Shown here one piece after another: positions 7,652 through 16,207 of a stretch of 64,000 nt of DNA. Within the stretch, counting starts at the first letter, position 1. Each line of letters begins with the position of its first letter. This DNA comes from UBA10518 sp022837185. GTDB lineage: Bacteria; Desulfobacterota; Desulfobulbia; Desulfobulbales; Desulfobulbaceae. The translations under genes were made by a program, and so were the position numbers. Below the pieces are notes generated by a model that was not told the DNA's origin, did no database searches, and saw nothing but the letters and a program-made list of their open reading frames with translations. The stretch is taken from assembly GCA_034007705.1 (NCBI GenBank), contig JAVEQK010000013.1:1-64000 (forward strand), in the 5' to 3' direction.

Positions 7652-8869
7652 ATGACGCCGTCGAAAGGCAGCAAACTGCTGCTGCTGGGAACGATACTTG
7701 CCTATGGATTGATCGGCATTGAAATCATCATCATGATTTCCCCGTTCGCGCTCTATTTCTATTCGGTCTACGCCCCGATCCTCAATTTCCTGGGGTCCTC
7801 GCCCCTCACCAGCTGGACGACGGAGTTTTTTCTGCCCCACATGGTGTTCATGCAGGACCCGTTTATCCTTGCCCTGTCCTATCTGCAGGTACTGCTCGTC
7901 CTGGGCCTGGTCCTCTTTTTCACCGCCGCGGTGCCCCTGTACTGGGGAAGGTTTACCGGCAAGGGGGTCGTGACCTTCAGTTTTTACTCCAAAATCAGGC
8001 ATCCCCAGTACCTGTTCCTGGCGATTTCAGGTTTCGGTCTCCTGCTGTACTGGCCCCGTTTCATTATCCTGATTTTTTTCGTCACCATGCTGTACGTCTA
8101 CTATCTCCTGGCCAGGAATGAGGAATGGCGGATGAAAAGCGAGGCGCCGGGCGTCTATGAGCAGTACATGGAAAGGATTCCCATGTTTCTGCCCGGTGAA
8201 CCGGGAGGCAGACTCTTTCGCCTTTTTTTCGGCTGGATCAGACCGAAATGGGCCGGGATCCTGGTCAGCTATATGGTGGTGCTGTTCCTGTCCATTGCCG
8301 TTGCCATGAGCATCCGGAACTATGCCGTTCATCAGCTCCCGGCTGTCAGGCTGGACAGTATAACCCTGGTTCCGGTGTTCGATCGCCCCGGGGAGGAAGT
8401 TTCCCTTCTGTACGATGAACTGCTGGCGGACGACCGGGTCCGGGACTTCCTGGCCGAAAACCCGGATGTCAACCTTGCCTATATCATGCCCGGTGATTTT
8501 TTCCTGGCCGCACTGGTGACGGATCATGACCGCTATTTCCCCGACCATGTCATCGAGCGGTTTCCCGAGGTGCTGGAATGGCACCAGCATAAATTCAAGG
8601 GTGGACTGGGCAAATTTTTCAGGATATTTTATAATTTCATCGGAACGCTCGGCGGGGTCGGAACGGATTACGACATCGAACGGTTTATTTTTGTGTCCGT
8701 GGTGGACAACGGCGGCCTGCCGGTCCCGGGAGACCGGCTGTTTGGCCTGGGGACGAGGCGGATACCCAGGCTGCTCGTCGACTACGACACCTTTGCCGAG
8801 GAGGTGGTCGGGCTGGCCCGGACCTCAGGTCAGCACAAATGGGGCACGGTTCCCATGCCGACCTTTTGA
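7652..8869 (+). CDS. Membrane methyltransferase, isoprenylcysteine O-methyltransferase (ICMT) family, with extra C-terminal domain
   Basis: A 405-residue protein. The first half has about five hydrophobic segments and the ICMT/PEMT signature: KIRHPQY, two membrane segments, then RNEEWRMKSEAPGVYEQYM and a PMFLP end. Enzymes of this fold methylate a carboxyl, amine or phospholipid head group at the membrane using S-adenosylmethionine; the substrate here is unknown. After another membrane segment (about residues 200-220) there is a soluble extension of about 180 residues that I do not recognise. The start at 7652 follows an AGGGAG ribosome-binding site. The metallo-beta-lactamase-fold gene follows 31 bases later. 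Confidence 0.75.
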   Translation: MTPSKGSKLLLLGTILAYGLIGIEIIIMISPFALYFYSVYAPILNFLGSSPLTSWTTEFFLPHMVFMQDPFILALSYLQVLLVLGLVLFFTAAVPLYWGRFTGKGVVTFSFYSKIRHPQYLFLAISGFGLLLYWPRFIILIFFVTMLYVYYLLARNEEWRMKSEAPGVYEQYMERIPMFLPGEPGGRLFRLFFGWIRPKWAGILVSYMVVLFLSIAVAMSIRNYAVHQLPAVRLDSITLVPVFDRPGEEVSLLYDELLADDRVRDFLAENPDVNLAYIMPGDFFLAALVTDHDRYFPDHVIERFPEVLEWHQHKFKGGLGKFFRIFYNFIGTLGGVGTDYDIERFIFVSVVDNGGLPVPGDRLFGLGTRRIPRLLVDYDTFAEEVVGLARTSGQHKWGTVPMPTF

Positions 8870-8900
8870 CCAACCCGGAAATTCTTGCGAGGAGGGAGCC

Positions 8901-9644
8901 ATGATCAATTGTGTCGGGTTATGCCTGTTTCTGCTGCTGACGGCCGGTTTGGCCGTCCCGGCTGCGGGCGGGACGGAGTTTGAACGGGACATCCTGCCGG
9001 CCTCCGGGGGGGAGGTCGCGGTGACCTTCATCGGCCACGGCAGCCTGATGCTGGAGTATCAGGGCAAGGTCATCCACATCGATCCGTACAGCCGGGTCGC
9101 CGATTATGCGCTGCTGCCCAAGGCGGACATTATCCTGCTGACCCATCACCATCAGGACCACCTGGATGAGACAGCCCTGAACCTGGTCAGGACGCCGGCA
9201 ACGAAAGTCGTGCTGACGGAAAAATGCGCGGAAAAAGTTGCCGGCGGGCTTGTCATGGGCAACGGGGACCAACAGACCGTCCAGGACATTTCCATCGCCG
9301 CCATTCCCGCCTATAATATCGTCCACCGGCGCGCCGGCGGGGAACTTTTCCACCCCAGGGGGGAAGGCAACGGGTATGTTCTCTCCCTTGGGGGCATCAG
9401 GATCTACCTTGCCGGAGATACCGAAAATACGCCGGAAATGAAGGCGCTGCGGGACATTGACTACGCCTTTCTGCCCATGAACCTGCCGTACACCATGACC
9501 CCGGAGATGGTGGCCGATGCGGCCCTGGCCTTCCGGCCCGGCGTCCTGTATCCGTATCATTACGGTGAAACGGACCCCAACGAGTTGGCCGCTCTGCTGA
9601 AGGACGCGAAGGATATCGAGGTCCGGATCCGCTCCATGAGGTAG
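8901..9644 (+). CDS. Secreted metallo-beta-lactamase-fold hydrolase (UlaG-like)
   Basis: A 247-residue protein with a signal peptide (about residues 1-23, cleavage near AAGG). The metal site is visible: GHGSLMLEY, then THHHQDHLD (the HxHxDH motif), then AGDTE and a late histidine in PYHYGET. The family (beta-lactamase superfamily 3, UlaG-like) contains lactonases and phosphodiesterases; the substrate cannot be told. The ATG at 8901 has a strong ribosome-binding site (GGAGGGAG). The frame is open far upstream through the previous gene, but that part is out of its coding frame and is ignored. RlpA follows seven bases later. Confidence 0.82.
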   Translation: MINCVGLCLFLLLTAGLAVPAAGGTEFERDILPASGGEVAVTFIGHGSLMLEYQGKVIHIDPYSRVADYALLPKADIILLTHHHQDHLDETALNLVRTPATKVVLTEKCAEKVAGGLVMGNGDQQTVQDISIAAIPAYNIVHRRAGGELFHPRGEGNGYVLSLGGIRIYLAGDTENTPEMKALRDIDYAFLPMNLPYTMTPEMVADAALAFRPGVLYPYHYGETDPNELAALLKDAKDIEVRIRSMR

Positions 9645-9651
9645 ACCGGTC

Positions 9652-10071
9652 GTGGCGCGGAGAAGAGACCGGGGCGGCCGGCGGGCATCGGCCTTTCTGT
9701 TTCTCGGCCTGACCGTTGTCCTGCTCCTGCACGGCTGCGCCACCCGTACCGGGTATCGGCCGGACGAGCGATGGATTGGATACACGGAAAGCGGGAAGGC
9801 GTCCTATTATGCGATGAAGTTTCAGTTCCGCACCACAGCCAGCGGCGAGCGCTTCAATAATTTTGCCCTCACGGCGGCGCACCGGAACCTGCCGTTCGGC
9901 TCCAGGGTGCTGGTCACCAACAGGCGCAACGGCAGGCAGGTGGTGGTGCGGATCAACGACCGGGGACCGCACGTCAAAGGGCGGATAATAGATCTGACCA
10001 GGTCGGCTTTCGCTAAAATCGCCGATGTCGACAGGGGCGTGGCGGAAGTTGACATCAGGGTCATCCGGTGA
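9652..10071 (+). CDS. rlpA: RlpA-like septal ring lipoprotein / lytic transglycosylase
   Basis: A 139-residue lipoprotein with a GTG start. A lipobox (LLLHGC) puts the lipidated cysteine at residue 29. The double-psi beta-barrel follows: GKASYYAMKF, TASGERFN, LTAAHRNLPFGS and RINDRGPHVKGRIIDLT, which include the conserved Glu, His and Asp residues of RlpA. RlpA cleaves denuded glycan strands of peptidoglycan at the division septum. There is no C-terminal SPOR domain, so this is the short form; septal targeting would need another mechanism. Confidence 0.85.
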   Translation: MARRRDRGGRRASAFLFLGLTVVLLLHGCATRTGYRPDERWIGYTESGKASYYAMKFQFRTTASGERFNNFALTAAHRNLPFGSRVLVTNRRNGRQVVVRINDRGPHVKGRIIDLTRSAFAKIADVDRGVAEVDIRVIR

Positions 10072-10144
10072 AAAAGGAAAGTTCGGTGGCGGCAGGGATC
10101 GAGCCTCCACCAAAGAGGAATCATTTCATGGGAGCAGGATCATC

Positions 10145-10942
10145 ATGCTGACGCTGTTGGCAATCTACCTGGCCGTGGGGGCCGTGGCCGGCATCCTGGC
10201 CGGACTGCTGGGGATAGGCGGGGGGCTGGTGATCGTGCCCATGCTGGTGTTCTGTTTCCCCCTGCTTGACATCCCGCCGGCCCACATCATGCACATCGCC
10301 CTCGGCACCTCCCTGGCCAGCATCATATTTACCTCCGTCTCCAGCTTCATGGCCCATCACCGGCGTGGGGCCGTAAATTGGCGTATCGTGGTCCGCATTA
10401 CTCCCGGCATCATCGCCGGCACCTTCCTTGGGGCCTATATCGCTTCGCAGATGTCGACCGGGGTACTGAAAGGTTTTTTCGGCCTGTTTCTCTATTTTGT
10501 CGCCCTGCAGTTCTTCCTGGACAGGAAGCCCAAACCGGGGCGGGAACTGCCCCGGACGGCGGGCATGTTCGCAGCGGGAGGAGGCATCGGCGTTGTGTCA
10601 AGTTTGATGGGGATCGGCGGAGGGACTCTGTCCGTCCCTTTTCTGACCTGGTGCAATATTTCGGTGCGCAACGCCATCGGGACCTCGGCGGCCATCGGAC
10701 TGCCCATTGCGGTGGCGGGAACCCTGGGCTATATCAGCACCGGCTTCGGCATCCGGGATCTGCCTTCCTATTCCCTGGGCTATGTCTATCTGCCCGCCCT
10801 GTCCGGAATTGTCGCGGCCAGCATGCTGACCGCGCCGGCGGGGGCTCGGCTGGCGCACTGGCTGCCGGTCAGGAAGCTCCAGCGAGTGTTCGCGGTCCTG
10901 CTCCTGGTGGTCGGGACCCGGATGATTGCCGCCCTGTTCTGA
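10145..10942 (+). CDS. TauE/SafE family membrane transporter
   Basis: A 265-residue polytopic membrane protein with about eight hydrophobic segments. It has the two family repeats: GLLGIGGGLVIVP near residue 20 and SLMGIGGGTLSVPFL near residue 155. TauE/SafE proteins export or take up sulfite, sulfonates or sulfoacetate. In a sulfur-metabolising anaerobe a sulfur oxyanion is a reasonable guess, but the substrate is not shown by sequence. The start at 10145 has a GGGAGCAGG ribosome-binding site. Confidence 0.88.
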   Translation: MLTLLAIYLAVGAVAGILAGLLGIGGGLVIVPMLVFCFPLLDIPPAHIMHIALGTSLASIIFTSVSSFMAHHRRGAVNWRIVVRITPGIIAGTFLGAYIASQMSTGVLKGFFGLFLYFVALQFFLDRKPKPGRELPRTAGMFAAGGGIGVVSSLMGIGGGTLSVPFLTWCNISVRNAIGTSAAIGLPIAVAGTLGYISTGFGIRDLPSYSLGYVYLPALSGIVAASMLTAPAGARLAHWLPVRKLQRVFAVLLLVVGTRMIAALF

Positions 10943-11002
10943 TGCCGGGAGAGAATGGCCGGGACGTTTTCGAAGAACCTGTGCAATAAAGGGAGGAATA
11001 TC

Positions 11003-11512
11003 ATGGCAAAAATAGCGGTTATCATTGCCGACCTGTTCGAGGATTCGGAATACACGGAACCGGTCGCGGCCTTTCGCAAGGCGGGTCATGAAATTGTCAA
11101 TGTGGGCCTGCGGGCCGGCCAGGTGGTCAGGGGGAAAAAAGAGGGAACCGAAATCGCGGTGGGTGCGACGCCCCGGCAGCACCCGGTCGGCTTCTATGAC
11201 GCCCTGCTCATTCCGGGAGGCTATTCCCCCGACAAGCTCAGGGTGGACGATGATGCCGTTGATTTTGTGCGGGAGTTCATGGACAAGGACAAGCCGGTTT
11301 TCACCATCTGCCACGGGCCCCAGATCATCATCACCGCTAAGGCCCTGGAGGGGCGGACCCTCACCGGCTGGAAATCCATCGTCCAGGACATCATCTATGC
11401 CGGCGGCACCTTTGTTGACCGGGAGGTGGTCGTTGACGGCAACCTTGTTTCAAGCCGCAGCCCCCGGGATCTGCCCGCATTTATCGAGGCATGCCTGGCG
11501 AAGCTGTCCTGA
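11003..11512 (+). CDS. DJ-1/PfpI family protein
   Basis: A 169-residue cytoplasmic protein of the PfpI/YajL/YhbO group. The nucleophile Cys103 lies in FTICHGPQ, with Glu14 in DLFEDSE as the usual partner acid. The nucleophile elbow is followed by the expected His. Family members act as deglycases, glyoxalases or stress proteins; the activity here is not defined. The start at 11003 is set by a strong AGGGAGG site six bases upstream. It converges with the response regulator gene. Confidence 0.9.
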   Translation: MAKIAVIIADLFEDSEYTEPVAAFRKAGHEIVNVGLRAGQVVRGKKEGTEIAVGATPRQHPVGFYDALLIPGGYSPDKLRVDDDAVDFVREFMDKDKPVFTICHGPQIIITAKALEGRTLTGWKSIVQDIIYAGGTFVDREVVVDGNLVSSRSPRDLPAFIEACLAKLS

Positions 11513-11593
11513 CGCGGCCCGGACGAGGAACGCCGTGGCCGGGGCCGGTCCTCCGGCAGGGTGAGGGAAAGCAGTCGGTGATCAGGCTGGGAG

Positions 11594-12967
11594 TCAGTGG
11601 ATCCTCGCCATATCGATGGCATACTTTCTTATCTTGTTGTTGAGGGTTGTTCTGGTAATGCCCAGAATCCTGGCGGCCTCGCTCTTGTTTCCCCCGGTTT
11701 CCCTCAGGGTCTGGACGATGGCGGCCTTTTCAACCTCTTCCAGGGGCAGCCCCGCCATGCCGGCGGCGGGGATTTCCCCGCCGGCCTCGTTGTCGTGAGC
11801 AGCCACGGCGGGAGGCAGTTCCCGCTCGGCGACGTAATCACCCAGGGACATGATCACGGCCCGCTCCACCGCGTTTTCCAGTTCGCGGACGTTCCCCGGC
11901 CACGCATAGCGGACGAGCAGGTCCATGGCCCCGGGAGTGAAGCCCTTGAGGGTTTTCCTGTTCCGGTCGGCAAAGCGGTGCAGAAAGTGCTGGGCCAGGA
12001 GCGGGATGTCTTCCTGCCGTTCCCGCAGGGACGGGACACGGAGATTGATGACGTTGAGGCGGTAATAGAGATCCTCGCGGAACCTCCCTGTGCGGACATC
12101 CTCCAGCAGTTCCCTGTTGGTGGCGGCGATTATGCGGACATCGACCTTGATCGGCGCATCGCTGCCGACACGCTGGATCTCCCGCTCCTGGATGGCCCGC
12201 AGCAGTTTTGCTTGCATGTGCAGGGGGATTTCGCCCACTTCGTCGAGAAAGATTGAACCCTTTCGGGCCTGCATGAAGAGGCCGTCCCGCTTCCTGTCCG
12301 CCCCGGTGAACGCCCCTTTTTCGTGGCCGAACAGTTCGGCTTCCAGGAGGGTGTCGGTCAGGGCCGCACAGTTCACCGTGACGAGCCGGCCCTCCCGGCG
12401 CGGGCTGTTGGCGTGGATCGCCCGGGCGATGAGTTCCTTGCCGGTGCCGCTCTCGCCGGTAATCAGAACGGTGGCCTCAGTGGAGGACACGGTCCTGACC
12501 TGGGAAATGAGATGGGCCATGGCCTTGCTGGTCCCGATAATCGAACCGAGGACCGCATCCGAGGAGACCTGCTGTTTGAGCGCCCTGACCTCGCCCGCCA
12601 GGGCCATGTGCTCGAGGGCCCGTTCCAGGGTAAAGCGCAGTTCATCGAAATTGAGCGGTTTGACGAGATAGTCATAGGCGCCGAGCTTCATTGCCTCCAC
12701 CGCCGTATCCACGGAGGAGTAGGCGGTCATGATGATGACCGGGATGGCCGGGTTGTACTCCTTGATGCGGTGCAGGGCTTCAATGCCCCCGATGTTGGCC
12801 ATGCGGACATCCATGAGGATCCCGTCAAAGGGATGTTCATGGACCGCGGCAATGGCGTCGGCGCCGTCGGCAGCCCCGGTCACCTCGTATCCCCAGCCGG
12901 AAAGCATGGTCCGCAGCATCGACAGGTGCCCCTTGTCATCGTCGACCACCAGAATTGAACCCTTCAT
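11594..12967 (-). CDS. Sigma-54-dependent response regulator (NtrC family, ZraR-like)
   Basis: A 457-residue transcription activator. A receiver domain (residues 1-120) has phospho-acceptor Asp53 in LMDVRM and Lys103 in LVKPL. The AAA+ domain has Walker A GESGTGKE at 171-178, the sigma-54 contact loop GAFTGA at 218-223 and Walker B FLDEVGE near 240. A Fis-type helix-turn-helix closes the protein (GGNKSEAARILGITRTTLN). It overlaps the sensor kinase gene by four bases. Two sigma-54 promoters lie in the adjacent divergent region, which fits autoregulation as in E. coli ZraSR. Confidence 0.92.
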   Translation of the reverse strand: MKGSILVVDDDKGHLSMLRTMLSGWGYEVTGAADGADAIAAVHEHPFDGILMDVRMANIGGIEALHRIKEYNPAIPVIIMTAYSSVDTAVEAMKLGAYDYLVKPLNFDELRFTLERALEHMALAGEVRALKQQVSSDAVLGSIIGTSKAMAHLISQVRTVSSTEATVLITGESGTGKELIARAIHANSPRREGRLVTVNCAALTDTLLEAELFGHEKGAFTGADRKRDGLFMQARKGSIFLDEVGEIPLHMQAKLLRAIQEREIQRVGSDAPIKVDVRIIAATNRELLEDVRTGRFREDLYYRLNVINLRVPSLRERQEDIPLLAQHFLHRFADRNRKTLKGFTPGAMDLLVRYAWPGNVRELENAVERAVIMSLGDYVAERELPPAVAAHDNEAGGEIPAAGMAGLPLEEVEKAAIVQTLRETGGNKSEAARILGITRTTLNNKIRKYAIDMARIH

Positions 12968-14826
12968 TCCTTCTGCTCCTTGTCTGTTGCGGCCCGGCCC
13001 CGGGGCGTCTGCGCGGGGGCTCCTTCCCGTTCCGGGGCCGGCTTCCTGCAGGGGAGATGGATGGTGAACAGTGCACCCCGGGCATCGCTTCTGACCTCGA
13101 CGGTGCCGTCATGGGCTTCCACTATTTTCCGCACCACGGCAAGCCCCAGGCCGGTGCCGGTGGTCTTGGTCGTGTAATAGGGGTCGAATATCTTGTCGCC
13201 CGCCTCCACGGGGATGCCGGTGCCGGTGTCGGCCACGGCGATCAGGACCCCGGTGTCCGTTTGGCTGGCGGTTATCTGCAGCTCTCCCCCGGCGGGCATG
13301 GCCTGGATGCCGTTGATGTACAGATTGATCAGCACCTGGGTAATGCGGTCGGGATCGAGGGAGCAGGGGCCGATGTCCGGGTCGATCGCGGTGGTTATCC
13401 GCACCCCGGCGGCCTCGGCCTCCTGCCGCACAAGGCGAAGGGATGAGGCGAGCAGAAAGGAGAGATCGGTCGGCGTGGGCTTGATGTCCGAGGGCCGGGC
13501 CAGCTCCAGCAGCTCCGAAATGACCCTGTTCAGCCGGTCCACCTCCGCGCTCATCACCTCGGCGGCCTTTTTCTTTTCACTGTCATCCGCAAAGAGGCTG
13601 CCGAAATAGACTGCGTACCCCTTGATTGAACTGAGGGGGTTGCGGACCTCATGGGCGATGCCGGCAGCCAGGTTGCCGATGGCCGCCATTTTTTCCTGTT
13701 TTTGCACCGTTGCCTGGAGGCGCCTGATCTGGGTCAGATCGCGGAGAATAAACATGGTGCCCAGGAAATCACCGTCCTCGGAAACAATATCGGTCACGCT
13801 GACCACGGTTATGCGCTCCCCGTCCGGGCTGCCGGCCAGGATCACCTCCTTTTCCACCACGCTGCCTGCACCCGAAGCCGCCGGTGTCAGTTCGTTCAAC
13901 TGCGGCGGGAGGATGTCCGCGGTGGCGGCATTGGCAGCCTCCCGCGGGTCGAGGGCCAGCATATCGAGGGCGATGGGGTTGATGAAGGTGATCCGCCGGC
14001 CCGGGTCGGTGACGATGATTCCCTCGGGCAGGCTCGCCACCATTTCGGCGGCAAAGGCGCGGGTGTCCTGCAGGAGCTTCCTCGACCGGTTGTAGCTTTG
14101 CGCCCAGAATAGTGAAACAACCCCGGAAATACCCAGCAGGACAATGACGGCCGAGGTGATGAGGGTCATCCGAAAATCCTCTTCCATTGCCTCCACGTAT
14201 GGAGTGACGTCCATTCCCACGAAAATGGCCGGACGCTGTTCCGGGTCGAGAATGCGGTCCCGGGGCAGTCCTTCCATCCAGCCGGGCTCGTGGGGGGGGA
14301 CCGCCCCGGTTTGTTCCATCATGTTCCTCCTCATGCCCCGCATGCGCTGGGGACCGTGCCGGGGCGACAGGACAGGGAGAAATTTTTTGTACACTTCAAA
14401 GGCGAGGAGCCGGTCATCGTCGCCGCGCAGAATGCGCCAGGCTGATTCGTCGGTGGCGGCAAGGGCTTCAATGATGGACGGGTCGACGAATTGTTCTCCT
14501 TTCCTGTCCGGCTCGCTGTGGGCCAGAATTGTCCCGGAGTTGTCCACCAGGGCGATATAGAGAATGTCCTGCTGGGAGGCGGTCTCGGACAAAAGGGTCT
14601 GCAGCCGCGATTCGCTGCCGAATAAACCCATCATGCCGGTCCGGGTCCCGGCCTCGAATGATTTGATCAGGGCCGAGCCTTTTTCGCTGAGCATCTGCTG
14701 CATTCCCTGTTTCTGCCGGTTGTAGTTGATCGCCGCCAGGATGGTGACCGTGACCACGAGGATGCAGCTCATGCCGATCACAATCCAGGAGGAGATGATG
14801 CCGTGCTGGGTGGTTTTTTTCTTCAT
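12964..14826 (-). CDS. Sensor histidine kinase (ZraS-like, periplasmic sensor plus PAS)
   Basis: A 620-residue inner-membrane kinase. Membrane segments at about 13-34 and 220-241 enclose a periplasmic sensing domain of about 185 residues. That domain has a Met/Arg-rich patch near residues 155-172. A PAS domain (about 258-370) follows, then HisKA with phospho-acceptor His392 in AHEVRNPLSS, and the ATPase domain (ADTGTGIP and GTGLGLAVVRK). It is co-transcribed with the response regulator. Its upstream region faces a ZraP-like periplasmic protein gene, so the likely signal is a metal such as zinc or copper, or envelope stress. Confidence 0.92.
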   Translation of the reverse strand: MKKKTTQHGIISSWIVIGMSCILVVTVTILAAINYNRQKQGMQQMLSEKGSALIKSFEAGTRTGMMGLFGSESRLQTLLSETASQQDILYIALVDNSGTILAHSEPDRKGEQFVDPSIIEALAATDESAWRILRGDDDRLLAFEVYKKFLPVLSPRHGPQRMRGMRRNMMEQTGAVPPHEPGWMEGLPRDRILDPEQRPAIFVGMDVTPYVEAMEEDFRMTLITSAVIVLLGISGVVSLFWAQSYNRSRKLLQDTRAFAAEMVASLPEGIIVTDPGRRITFINPIALDMLALDPREAANAATADILPPQLNELTPAASGAGSVVEKEVILAGSPDGERITVVSVTDIVSEDGDFLGTMFILRDLTQIRRLQATVQKQEKMAAIGNLAAGIAHEVRNPLSSIKGYAVYFGSLFADDSEKKKAAEVMSAEVDRLNRVISELLELARPSDIKPTPTDLSFLLASSLRLVRQEAEAAGVRITTAIDPDIGPCSLDPDRITQVLINLYINGIQAMPAGGELQITASQTDTGVLIAVADTGTGIPVEAGDKIFDPYYTTKTTGTGLGLAVVRKIVEAHDGTVEVRSDARGALFTIHLPCRKPAPEREGAPAQTPRGRAATDKEQKE

Positions 14827-14906
14827 GTCCGTTTGTCTCCGTGGAGGAGATGGGGTGTTGTCTAATTTTTATACACATAAGGATCGAATATGTCCAATTT
14901 ATAATC

Positions 14907-14922
14907 AGCAAATACCGTGCCG
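14907..14922 (-). promoter_or_regulatory. Sigma-54 promoter of the kinase-regulator operon
   Basis: Read on the minus strand: CGGCAC, five bases, TTGCT. The -24 GG and -12 GC are exactly spaced. It lies about 80 bases before the kinase start, and the operon encodes its own sigma-54 activator. Confidence 0.72.
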
Positions 14923-15005
14923 GCAAGGTTGGCGCAAGTGGGAAGCCCGGTGGCACGCCTGATAAGATTGGTGATTCCGAATAGATAGGTAGGATTAATC
15001 GATTC

Positions 15006-15021
15006 TGGCACACTCCTTGTA
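15006..15021 (+). promoter_or_regulatory. Sigma-54 promoter of the ZraP-like gene
   Basis: TGGCAC, five bases, TTGTA: a full -24 element and a -12 element with GT instead of GC. Transcription would start near 15031, about 40 bases before the ATG. The 84 bases between this promoter and the divergent one should hold activator binding sites; ATTCCGAAT near 14975 is one short inverted repeat there. Confidence 0.75.
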
Positions 15022-15070
15022 ATGTACACAGCAACAACATTCCTAACAATTTACTATGGAGGTGTATCGT

Positions 15071-15523
15071 ATGAAAAAGGGTATTCTTGCTCTGACAATG
15101 GTTTTGTCCCTGGGCCTGGCGCTTTCGGCGGTCAGCGCCCATGCCTGGAACGGACCCGGCGGCGGCTGGTACGGACCGCGCGCCGGCGGCTACGGCACCA
15201 ATGTTGACAATGCCGAGTACAAGAAGTTCATGGACGAAACAGCTGCCATCCGCAAGGCGATGGCGGCGGATCGGGCTGAAATGCGCGCCCTGATGGCCGG
15301 CCAGAACCCGGACCCGGCCAAGGCCCGGCAAATTGCCGAACGGATGACCGACAATAAGGAGAAGCTGTTCGGGATGGCTCGCGAGGCGAACATCGACGCG
15401 CCCTTTGGCTTCGGCGCCGGTCCCAATCCGAATTGCCGGGGGTATGGCCGCGGCTTCGGTCCCAATGAAGACTGTCCGAACTATGGCCGTGGTCCCGGTC
15501 GCGGTTACGGACGCTGCCGGTAA
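15071..15523 (+). CDS. ZraP/CpxP-like periplasmic metal-stress protein
   Basis: A 150-residue secreted protein. The signal peptide covers residues 1-25 (cleavage after SAHA). The helical middle (about residues 45-105, ending KEKLFGMAREANI) fits the Spy/CpxP/ZraP heavy-metal sensor fold, with MDETAAIRKAMAADRAEMRAL typical of its helix. The tail is rich in Gly, Arg, Tyr and Asn and has three cysteines. In E. coli, ZraP is a zinc-binding chaperone that dampens ZraS. The start at 15071 follows a GGAGGTG site, and an in-frame ATG at 15056 is less well placed. It is divergent from the kinase gene and has its own terminator. Confidence 0.82.
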   Translation: MKKGILALTMVLSLGLALSAVSAHAWNGPGGGWYGPRAGGYGTNVDNAEYKKFMDETAAIRKAMAADRAEMRALMAGQNPDPAKARQIAERMTDNKEKLFGMAREANIDAPFGFGAGPNPNCRGYGRGFGPNEDCPNYGRGPGRGYGRCR

Positions 15524-15537
15524 ACATGCCGGGGATG

Positions 15538-15565
15538 GATTCCGGGGAGGATGCTCCCCGGAATC
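15538..15565 (+). terminator. Perfect hairpin after the ZraP-like gene
   Basis: A 12-bp perfect stem (15538-15549 with 15554-15565) with a 4-base loop begins 15 bases after the stop codon. The following bases are AT-rich (ATTATTTGTTT), so it may terminate alone or with the next hairpin. Confidence 0.6.
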
Positions 15566-15581
15566 ATTATTTGTTTATGAT

Positions 15582-15609
15582 CCCCTCCCGTACCCGGGAG
15601 GGGTTTTTT
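15582..15609 (+). terminator. Rho-independent terminator
   Basis: A 9-bp stem (CCCCTCCCG at 15582-15590, CGGGAGGGG at 15595-15603) is followed by six T residues. It is a second hairpin in tandem with the one at 15538. Confidence 0.82.
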
Positions 15610-15724
15610 CGCGCGGTAAAGGCTTGGCGAAGCGACTCGGTGAAATCGAAACCGGGGTCGCCGTCGAAATCGCAAACCCGGACATTTTTGGGAGTCTGCC
15701 AACCTGACAACCGGAGGACAAGTT

Positions 15725-15979
15725 ATGTGGCATTGTAATTGGGGATATCCCTTCGGGCACGGCTGGTTCGCGGGGCATGGTCTGCTCGGCGCGTTCGTCG
15801 GCCTCCTGCTGTTGCTGCTCCTCATCTCCCTCGCCGTCACCGTAATCCGTTCAGTGATCTCGAAAGCAGGCGGAGACAGGGACAGACAGGACTCCCTGGA
15901 GATCCTGCGGGTGAAACTCGCCCGCGGCGAGATATCGGCAGAGGAATATCAGCGCATCCGCGGAATACTCCGCGGCTGA
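15725..15979 (+). CDS. Small membrane protein with C-terminal SHOCT domain
   Basis: An 84-residue protein. The N-terminus is rich in Trp, Gly and His (WHCNWGYPFGHGW). A single membrane helix lies at about residues 20-44. The end is a SHOCT motif (LEILRVKLARGEISAEEYQ), a short helical oligomerisation element often found at protein ends. Such proteins are often encoded beside heavy-metal or envelope stress genes, which agrees with the ZraP-like neighbour. The molecular role is unknown. Confidence 0.8.
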   Translation: MWHCNWGYPFGHGWFAGHGLLGAFVGLLLLLLLISLAVTVIRSVISKAGGDRDRQDSLEILRVKLARGEISAEEYQRIRGILRG

Positions 15980-16028
15980 TCCCGCCCCGCGGTCAGGATG
16001 CGATCCCGGCCCCGATGGTTGGGAATTT

Positions 16029-16147
16029 CGTCAACCCCCCGCAGGAAATATCCCATCGAAACCGAAGTTATCATGAGCTTCTCAGGCTGGAGGCTTTTAG
16101 CCTGACAGCTTCTTCAAACCGGCAAGCCGGATGGCTTCAAGCTCCAC
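16029..16147 (+). repeat. Dispersed intergenic repeat, copy A
   Basis: This segment matches 34518-34650 in the same orientation. Shared blocks include CGTCAACCCC, GCAGGAAATAT, GACTGGAGGC-like then TTTTAGCCTG, TATCAAACC-like and CAAGCTCCA. Both copies lie just downstream of a gene and end in an ACTGCC-rich tail. No coding potential is seen. The stretch 15980-16406 is otherwise gene-free. Confidence 0.7.
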
Positions 16148-16196
16148 ACTGCCGACTGCCGACTGCCTACTGCCGACTGCCGACTGCCAACTGCCA
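16148..16196 (+). repeat. Seven-base tandem repeat (ACTGCCG)n
   Basis: Seven consecutive copies of ACTGCCG or one-base variants (ACTGCCT, ACTGCCA). It is directly attached to the dispersed repeat copy A. Single or paired units recur at 34637-34650, 26715-26730 and, inverted, at 44980-44995. Confidence 0.9.
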
Positions 16197-16207
16197 ACTT
16201 TCCGGCC

